Shown: piece after piece, positions 59,501 to 64,000 of the stretch | Position numbering within the stretch: position 1 is the first letter of the stretch | How the letters are laid out: every line of letters starts with the position of its first letter | From: Burkholderia sp. Nafp2/4-1b | GTDB taxonomy: Bacteria > Pseudomonadota > Gammaproteobacteria > Burkholderiales > Burkholderiaceae | Assembly: GCF_003635165.1 (NCBI RefSeq) | Contig: NZ_ML058600.1 | Span: 62,001 to 126,000 of the forward strand | Direction of reading: 5' to 3' | Length of the DNA: 64,000 nucleotides | Program-made: the position numbers and the translations under genes | The notes under the pieces: generated by a model | What the model saw: only the letters and a program-made list of their open reading frames with translations | Databases searched by the model: none | Told to the model about the DNA's origin: nothing

Positions 59501-60711
59501 GCGCAGCGGAAGCGCCGGCCGCGCCGCGCGTCGACGTCGGGAGCTTCACGCCGAAGCGCTTCGCGCTCCACTTCGGCACGCTGAAGCTGCTTAAGCGCAA
59601 CTGGGAAAACGTGATCATCGGCGCGTCGCACGTCGACGAGCTGTGGCAGGCGAACATCGCGTCGAATCAGGTGTCGGGCTACCTGTCGTGGGCGCCGGGC
59701 GGCGGCCACAACGGCGCGGGCGTGCTGAACGCGCGGCTCGCGAAGCTCGTGATTCCGCAAAGCGCGCAGCACGACCTCGTCGGCCGCGCGATGAACCTGC
59801 CGACGCCGACCGATCGGCCGATGCCGTCGGTCGACCTGATCGTCGACCAGGTCGTCGCGCGCGATCACGACATCGGCCGCCTCGTCGTCAATGCGCGCAA
59901 CATCGAGGAAGACGGCGCGCCGGTGTGGCAGCTCGACAAGCTCGAGCTCGCGAACCCGGCCGCGAAGCTGACGGCGACCGGCAACTGGCGCACGTCGCGC
60001 CGCGCACTGGCCCGCGGTGTCGACGAGAACGACGCGCCGCGCCGCAGCGTGTTCGACTTCACGCTCGACATCGGCAACGCGGGCGCGCTGCTCGACCGCG
60101 TCGGCCTGCCGCGCACGCTCGCGGGCGGCCACGGCACCGTGACCGGCAAGGTCGGCTGGCGCGGCGGCCCGACCGCGGTCGATCTCCCGTCGCTCGGCGG
60201 CCAGGTCGCGCTCGATCTGGAGCACGGCCAGATCCTGAAGGTCGATCCGGGCGCCGCGAAACTGCTCGGCGTGCTGAGCCTGCAGAGCCTCGCGCGCTTC
60301 CTGACGCTGAATTTCCGCGACGTGGTCGGCAAGGGGCTGCCGTTCGACAAGATCACCGGCACCAGCCGGATCTCGAACGGGATCGCGCGCACCGACGACT
60401 TCTCGATGAAGACCGCACCCGCAAACGTGACGGTGCGCGGCGCGGTCGACCTCGGCGCCGAGACGCAGGACCTGCACGCGCACGTCGCGCCGAAGATCGG
60501 CGCCGGCACCGCGGCGATCGCGGCCGCGATCATCAATCCGCTGCTCGGCGTCGGCGTGCTGGCCGCGAACTACGCGCTGTCGGAAACGCTATCGCACGCG
60601 TTCGCGCTCGACTACACGATCACCGGCTCGTGGGCGCACCCGCACATCGAGCGGGTGCGGGGCGATCAGGGTAAGATGAATCACGCTCCGGCCGACGCGG
60701 CGAGCCATTGA
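56512..60711 (+). CDS. yhdP: YhdP-family AsmA-like envelope protein (lipid transport)
   Basis: This is a 1399-residue protein. A cytoplasmic N-terminus is followed by one membrane segment (VTLAVGIGTYFVASGVFLGM, about 27-46) and a very long periplasmic beta-rich region ending in the AsmA-like C-terminal block (KVDPGAAKLLGVLSLQSLARFLTLNF). This is the layout of YhdP, one of the AsmA-like proteins with TamB and YdbH that carry phospholipids to the outer membrane. It is divergent from glnE across 232 bases and is followed after 49 bases by a nitrilase-family gene. Several long open frames on the opposite strand here are codon-bias shadows. Confidence 0.9.
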   Translation: MSDRQESAVAEPEAGPPKHDHPVLRRVFRVTLAVGIGTYFVASGVFLGMRYVLLPRIDEYRPRIERAVSDKLHAQLSIGKLSPHWSGMQPGVEVANLTIRGRDGRIALSVPHATAALSWMSLLRLSPALSSLIVDRPDLVVARAADGSLSVAGVGVATTHGGNDTFSTWLLKQEAIVLRNGTLRWRDAQHDAPELALSGIRLAVLNHGHEHKAALQAPANGTLLLGPLDFRARFKHKALAPIGKPTNWTGDAYLSTGPVDLQTLGRYLDLPLTVHAGRIDNAIWATFQDGHLRSAGGDLQGADVVLRVRPTQPRLDVPTVGFGWDMALNTGRDYTLHLTRFNAELGQPPLPDGTPLARSLALSTLTARYRVPAADQGQLVSVVGDRVDLGILSEFIRGLPLPARLRNELIKLDPRGMVSNYHIEVERAKPARPDLADEERRMGAAPIVRYRFTGDLQGISVAAQEPPPGLSPRGHPRAGWPGVENLWGRIDANETGGSAHFDTVNAAVTVPGEFDEPRLTFDRLRGNAKWVITPAPGDKHARVDVTLPDLFVANPDAEIAVSGSYSNPGHGRGSLDLRADFARASVARIPRYLPTGMSEHLRDYLGHALQDGQVTKGASIVARGPLEKFPFEHEPDAGVFHIVAPFTGGRFEPTPYPPRKLANGTPSVWPALDGIDGVFELAQNKLHFDIARAHYKRVALTKVTGRIDDLGNPSNSPLIIDGHAQGPLADLIDYADNSSLGTMSGHIGQRIDAQGPAALALKITIPQHVPHPHTHVEGALAFGGNTLSTDGVPPLSALRGSVRFTEAGASLHELSGRFLGGPVRANGNFQSHGPYAVDVDGKLALDAARGLNLRGTAAALLEHVVGDAPYRLAVRGAPGRLPEVTAQSDLTGVALNFPAPFAKPAGTPMPFRFTLQPAAQTDGKRLEHADLTLGPVSATYLLDATRGQPLRAVRGAMGIHRMPDLPQDGVSAAVDVDELDADAWLALARTLQHDTPRAAEAPAAPRVDVGSFTPKRFALHFGTLKLLKRNWENVIIGASHVDELWQANIASNQVSGYLSWAPGGGHNGAGVLNARLAKLVIPQSAQHDLVGRAMNLPTPTDRPMPSVDLIVDQVVARDHDIGRLVVNARNIEEDGAPVWQLDKLELANPAAKLTATGNWRTSRRALARGVDENDAPRRSVFDFTLDIGNAGALLDRVGLPRTLAGGHGTVTGKVGWRGGPTAVDLPSLGGQVALDLEHGQILKVDPGAAKLLGVLSLQSLARFLTLNFRDVVGKGLPFDKITGTSRISNGIARTDDFSMKTAPANVTVRGAVDLGAETQDLHAHVAPKIGAGTAAIAAAIINPLLGVGVLAANYALSETLSHAFALDYTITGSWAHPHIERVRGDQGKMNHAPADAASH

Positions 60712-60760
60712 TGCGCAACGTGCCGGGCCGCACCCCACTTATGACGCAACCGATTCTGCG

Positions 60761-61588
60761 ATGACCGATCACACCCGTTCCGCCACGCCCTTTCGGGTCG
60801 CCGCGCTGCAGATGGTGAGCACGCCGGACGTCGCGCGCAATCTCGCCGAAGCCGGCCGCCTGATTGCGGAAGCGGCCGGCGACGGCGCCCAGCTGGTGCT
60901 GCTGCCCGAGTATTTCTGCTTCATGGGCCAGCGCGACACCGACAAGCTCGCGCTCGCCGAACCCTATCGCGACGGTCCGATCCAGCGCTTTCTCGCGGAA
61001 GCCGCGCGGCGTCACGGCGTCTGGGTGATCGGCGGCACGCTGCCGCTGAAGGCGCCGGAACCCGATCGCGTGCTGAACACGACGCTCGTGTTCGACCCGA
61101 ACGGCAATGAGGCGGCCCGCTACGACAAGATCCACCTGTTCAACTTCGAGAAAGGCGACGAATCGTTCGACGAGGCGCGCACGATCCGCGCGGGCGACAC
61201 GGTCGTCACGTTCGACGCGCCGTTCGGGCGGGTCGGCCTGTCGGTCTGTTACGATCTGCGCTTCCCGGAGCTGTACCGCAGGATGGGCGACTGCGCGCTG
61301 ATCGTCGTGCCGTCGGCGTTTACGTACACGACGGGCCGCGCGCACTGGGAAATGCTGGTTCGCGCGCGCGCCGTGGAGAACCAGTGCTACGTGCTCGCGG
61401 CCGCGCAGGGCGGCAAGCACGAGAACGGCCGGCGCACGTGGGGCCACAGCATGCTGGTCGACCCGTGGGGCGAGATCGTCGCGGTCCGCGACGAAGGCGC
61501 GAGCGTCGTGACCGGCGCACTCGATCCGCAGCGCATCGCCGACGTGCGCCAGAGCCTGCCCGCGTGGCGGCATCGCGTACTGACCTGA
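60761..61588 (+). CDS. Nitrilase-superfamily amidase (Nit1-like, deaminated glutathione amidase)
   Basis: This is a 275-residue carbon-nitrogen hydrolase. The catalytic triad is visible as Glu50 (VLLPEYFCF), Lys123 (RYDKIHLFNF) and Cys163 (SVCYDLRFPELYR). The motif set GDESFDEARTIRAGD and AFTYTTGRAHWEMLVRARAVENQCYV is typical of Nit1/NitFhit proteins, which hydrolyse deaminated glutathione in metabolite repair. Cytoplasmic. It lies between yhdP and tldD, a common order in Burkholderia. Confidence 0.88.
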   Translation: MTDHTRSATPFRVAALQMVSTPDVARNLAEAGRLIAEAAGDGAQLVLLPEYFCFMGQRDTDKLALAEPYRDGPIQRFLAEAARRHGVWVIGGTLPLKAPEPDRVLNTTLVFDPNGNEAARYDKIHLFNFEKGDESFDEARTIRAGDTVVTFDAPFGRVGLSVCYDLRFPELYRRMGDCALIVVPSAFTYTTGRAHWEMLVRARAVENQCYVLAAAQGGKHENGRRTWGHSMLVDPWGEIVAVRDEGASVVTGALDPQRIADVRQSLPAWRHRVLT

Positions 61589-61681
61589 ACCGCCGAGCCG
61601 CCGCGGCGCTTGAAACGCCGTCCGGCCAATCCATCTGCCCAGAACGCACCCGACAACTTTTTGAGAACCCTCGATACCCGC

Positions 61682-63148
61682 ATGAACATCATCGAACCCG
61701 GCATCCGCAATCTTGCGCTGGCGAAGGACATCCTCCTCACGCCGTACGGCCTCGACGAGAGCCTGCTCACGCGCACGATCGCCGACATCTTCACGCATCG
61801 CGTCGACTACGCGGACCTGTACTTCCAGGCGACCCGCAGCGAAGCGTGGAGCCTCGAGGAAGGCATCGTGAAGTCGGGCAGCTTCAGCATCGACCAGGGC
61901 GTCGGCGTGCGCGCGGTCGCGGGCGACCGCACCGCGTTCGCGTACTCGGACGACCTGTCGCCGGAAGCGATCGCGCAGGCGGCGGCCGCCACGAAGGCGA
62001 TTGCAGCTGCCGGCGGCGGCCGCCAGAAGATCAAGGCCGCGAAGTCGCTGACGGGCATCTCGGGCCGCGACCTGTACCTGCCGTCCGATCCACTCGCGTC
62101 GCTCGACGCAACCGCCAAGGTCAAGCTGCTCGAGCGCATCGAGCAGATGGCACGCGGCCGCGACCCGCGCGTCACGCAGGTGATGGCCGGCCTCGCCGGC
62201 GAATATGACGTCGTGCTGGTCGCGCGCAGCGACGGCGCGCTCGCGGCCGACATCCGCCCGCTCGTGCGCGTGTCGGTCACGGTGATCGCCGAACAGAACG
62301 GCCGCCGCGAAATCGGCTCCGGCGGCGGCGGCGGCCGCTTCGACTACGGCTATTTCACCGACGAAATCCTGTCGCGCTACGTCGACGACGCGGTGCACGC
62401 GGCGCTGGTCAACCTCGACGCACGCCCCGCGCCGGCCGGCGCGATGACGGTCGTGCTCGGGCCCGGCTGGCCGGGCGTGCTGCTGCACGAGGCGATCGGC
62501 CACGGCCTCGAGGGCGACTTCAACCGCAAGGGTTCGTCGGCGTTCGCCGGCCGGATCGGCGAGCAGGTCGCCGCGAAGGGCGTGACGGTGGTCGACGACG
62601 GCACGCTGCCGAATCGCCGCGGTTCGCTGAACATCGACGACGAAGGCAACCCGACGCAGTGCACGACGCTGATCGAGGACGGCATCCTGAAGGGCTACAT
62701 CCAGGACACGCTGAACGCGCGCCTGATGAAGATGCCCGTTACCGGCAACGCGCGGCGCGAATCGTACGCGGCGCTGCCGATGCCGCGCATGACCAACACC
62801 TACATGCTCAACGGCGACAAGGATCCGCAGGAAATCATCGCGTCGGTGAAGAACGGCCTGTACGCGGTGAACTTCGGCGGCGGCCAGGTCGACATCACCA
62901 ACGGCAAGTTCGTGTTCTCGGCGTCCGAGGCGTACATGATCGAGAACGGCAAGATCACCTACCCGGTGAAGGGCGCCACGCTGATCGGCAGCGGCCCGGA
63001 ATCGCTGAAGTACGTGAGCATGATCGGCAACGACATGTCGCTCGACTCGGGCGTCGGCGTATGCGGGAAGGAAGGCCAGAGCGTGCCGGTCGGCGTCGGC
63101 CAGCCGACCCTGCGGATCGACAAGATGACGGTCGGTGGTACGGCATAA
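61682..63148 (+). CDS. tldD: Metalloprotease TldD
   Basis: This is a 488-residue TldD. The zinc motif HEAIGHGLEGD (His269, His274) and YMLNGDKDPQEIIASVKNGLYAVNFGGGQVD are characteristic. With TldE/PmbA it forms a heterodimeric protease that degrades unfolded peptides and matures some modified peptides; in E. coli the pair also affects antitoxin CcdA and microcin B17. The ATG at 61682 is selected by family length. A hairpin follows the gene. Confidence 0.95.
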   Translation: MNIIEPGIRNLALAKDILLTPYGLDESLLTRTIADIFTHRVDYADLYFQATRSEAWSLEEGIVKSGSFSIDQGVGVRAVAGDRTAFAYSDDLSPEAIAQAAAATKAIAAAGGGRQKIKAAKSLTGISGRDLYLPSDPLASLDATAKVKLLERIEQMARGRDPRVTQVMAGLAGEYDVVLVARSDGALAADIRPLVRVSVTVIAEQNGRREIGSGGGGGRFDYGYFTDEILSRYVDDAVHAALVNLDARPAPAGAMTVVLGPGWPGVLLHEAIGHGLEGDFNRKGSSAFAGRIGEQVAAKGVTVVDDGTLPNRRGSLNIDDEGNPTQCTTLIEDGILKGYIQDTLNARLMKMPVTGNARRESYAALPMPRMTNTYMLNGDKDPQEIIASVKNGLYAVNFGGGQVDITNGKFVFSASEAYMIENGKITYPVKGATLIGSGPESLKYVSMIGNDMSLDSGVGVCGKEGQSVPVGVGQPTLRIDKMTVGGTA

Positions 63149-63163
63149 CCGCATCCGCGCGCA

Positions 63164-63210
63164 GACAATCCGCGCTTTTTGCTGAAAACGCGCGGATTGT
63201 CCGCATTTTT
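63164..63210 (+). terminator. Terminator-like hairpin after tldD
   Basis: The 12-base arms GACAATCCGCGC and GCGCGGATTGTC surround a 14-base loop, followed by CGCATTTTTG. The short T-run fits termination of tldD before the aroG promoter. Confidence 0.65.
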
Positions 63211-63222
63211 GAACGTCCCCGG

Positions 63223-63251
63223 TTGCCAGCCGCGCGGGGACGGGGTATAAA
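63223..63251 (+). promoter_or_regulatory. Sigma-70 promoter for the aroG leader
   Basis: TTGCCA (63223-63228), exactly 17 bases, then TATAAA (63246-63251) is a near-consensus promoter. Transcription would start near 63258, about 30 bases before the leader peptide. Confidence 0.8.
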
Positions 63252-63288
63252 TTCCGAATCAACTTTTTTGACGAACCGAATCTCCGTC

Positions 63289-63354
63289 ATGTCCGCCAAG
63301 TTTTATTTTTACTTTTTTTGGCATCTCAGACCGCTGGCGGATCGAGAGGGTTGA
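63289..63354 (+). CDS. Aromatic-amino-acid-rich leader peptide of aroG
   Basis: This is a 21-residue open frame containing the run FYFYFFW (63301-63321), seven aromatic residues in succession, directly after a sigma-70 promoter and before an intrinsic terminator. Its product would have no function of its own; ribosome stalling at the Phe/Tyr/Trp codons would report scarcity of the charged tRNAs. No strong ribosome-binding site is seen. The arrangement matches classical pheA- and pheST-type attenuation. Similar leaders are known for other aromatic genes; for this aroG the mechanism is inferred from sequence. Confidence 0.8.
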   Translation: MSAKFYFYFFWHLRPLADREG

Positions 63355-63416
63355 TGGCGCGTGAAGCGCAACCGAAATTCCCGAAAAAACCGCCGGCGAA
63401 CCCGGCGGTTTTTTTT
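63331..63416 (+). promoter_or_regulatory. Attenuator of aroG: antiterminator segment and intrinsic terminator
   Basis: The terminator is ACCGCCGG, a 5-base loop, CCGGCGGT (63389-63409), flanked by an A-run and followed by eight Ts. CTGGCGG at 63334-63340, at the end of the leader frame, can pair with the terminator's left arm CCGCCGG (63390-63396) over seven positions with one G-U. A ribosome stalled at the aromatic codons leaves this segment free and should prevent termination. A ribosome finishing the leader at 63354 covers it and allows termination. Confidence 0.75.
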
Positions 63417-63547
63417 CGCCCTTCGCCACCCGGTCGCCGCCGCAGCGGGTTCCGCGGCCCCGACCGACACCACCGAATCGCTTGAATTGATGAATCTGCC
63501 GCACGCGCACTGACCGAACGGCGCCCCGGAAAATTAGGAGAAACAGC

Positions 63548-64000
63548 ATGCCCCCGCACAATACCGACGACGTCCGCATTCGCGAACTCAAGGAACTGAC
63601 GCCGCCCGCCCACCTGATCCGCGAATTCGCGTGCTCCGAAGCCGCGTCCGAGCTGATCTACAACTCGCGCCAGTCGATGCACCGCATCCTGCACGGGATG
63701 GACGACCGGCTGATCGTCGTGATCGGGCCGTGCTCGATCCACGATACGAAGGCGGCGATCGAGTACGCGGGCCGGCTCGTGAAGGAGCGCGAGCGCTTCA
63801 AGGGCGAGCTGGAAGTCGTGATGCGCGTGTATTTCGAGAAGCCGCGCACGACGGTCGGCTGGAAGGGGCTCATCAACGATCCGCACCTGGACAACAGCTT
63901 CAAGATCAACGAAGGGCTGCGCACCGCGCGCGAACTGCTGCTGCAGATCAACGAAATGGGGCTGCCGGCCGCGACCGAATACCTCGACATGATCAGCCCG
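63548..64000 (+). CDS. aroG: 3-deoxy-7-phosphoheptulonate synthase (DAHP synthase, AroG type), N-terminal part
   Basis: 151 codons are visible before the window edge. The ATG at 63548 has an AGGAG site. LTPPAHLIREFACSEAASELIYNSRQSMHRILHG, LIVVIGPCSIHDTKAAIEYA, VVMRVYFEKPRTTVGWKGLINDPHLD and FKINEGLRTARELLL identify a type I, AroF/G/H-like enzyme. It condenses PEP and erythrose 4-phosphate in the first step of the shikimate pathway. Such enzymes are feedback-inhibited by an aromatic amino acid; the leader upstream adds transcriptional control. The isoenzyme specificity cannot be decided from this part. Confidence 0.95.
   Translation, partial: MPPHNTDDVRIRELKELTPPAHLIREFACSEAASELIYNSRQSMHRILHGMDDRLIVVIGPCSIHDTKAAIEYAGRLVKERERFKGELEVVMRVYFEKPRTTVGWKGLINDPHLDNSFKINEGLRTARELLLQINEMGLPAATEYLDMISP

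Noticed and set aside
56473..60483. 1336-residue open frame on the minus strand opposite yhdP
   Set aside because: It lies antisense to a complete YhdP. The protein is Arg/Ala/Val/Gln-rich without any recognisable motif. Long antisense frames are expected where third-position GC is very high.
60620..63262. 880-residue open frame opposite the nitrilase and tldD genes
   Set aside because: It spans two clear genes and an intergenic terminator on the other strand and has shadow composition.

Overview
The window looks like chromosome 1 of a Burkholderia, most likely of the Burkholderia cepacia complex. That rests on high-GC coding with strong third-position GC, the gene order grpE-thioredoxin-dnaK-dnaJ-pabB, the hrcA/hemH/hslR heat-shock neighbourhood, the glnE/yhdP/nitrilase/tldD/aroG block, and a Wcb/Kps-type capsule locus. 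Species cannot be fixed from sequence alone. No tRNA, rRNA, insertion sequence or CRISPR array was found.

Region 1 (1-29.1 kb, all minus strand) is an ABC-transporter-dependent (group 2/3) capsular polysaccharide operon read from about 29.2 kb leftwards. It begins with the export machine (kpsM, kpsT, kpsE, kpsD). Next come wecB and wecC, which make UDP-N-acetylmannosaminuronic acid. A block of large, unusual proteins follows: a 1405-residue multi-domain glycosyltransferase, two giant proteins ending in heparinase II/III-like domains, an alpha/beta-hydrolase between them, a DUF6270-type protein, a CgeB-like glycosyltransferase and an SGNH-like protein. Last are the Kdo-linker enzymes kpsC and kpsS, an SDR dehydrogenase and the start of a membrane protein that runs off the left edge. 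Three of the large proteins share one roughly 550-residue module: a beta-sandwich, a Cys/His motif, a GNAT/FemAB-like domain and a C-terminal segment. This is the least explained part of the window. Spacers here are AT-rich compared with the rest, suggesting a transferred cassette.

Region 2 (29.4-42.9 kb) is a housekeeping block: mscS, dedA, mutL-miaA, purM, hda, a HAD phosphatase, pcnB, folK, a deoxynucleoside kinase, panB and a pabB-pabC fusion. Convergent pairs are separated by clear hairpin terminators.

Region 3 (41-50.6 kb, minus) is the heat-shock cluster hrcA, hemH, hslR, grpE, thioredoxin-like gene, dnaK, dnaJ, pabBC. Sigma-32-like promoters lie upstream of grpE and dnaK.

Region 4 (50.7-64 kb) holds nadK, recN, glnE, yhdP, a nitrilase-family amidase, tldD and the start of aroG (DAHP synthase). 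In front of aroG is a well-formed attenuator: a sigma-70 promoter, a 21-residue leader peptide with a Phe/Tyr/Trp run, an intrinsic terminator, and an upstream segment that can pair with the terminator arm. A seven-copy 13-bp tandem repeat lies at the 3' end of glnE.
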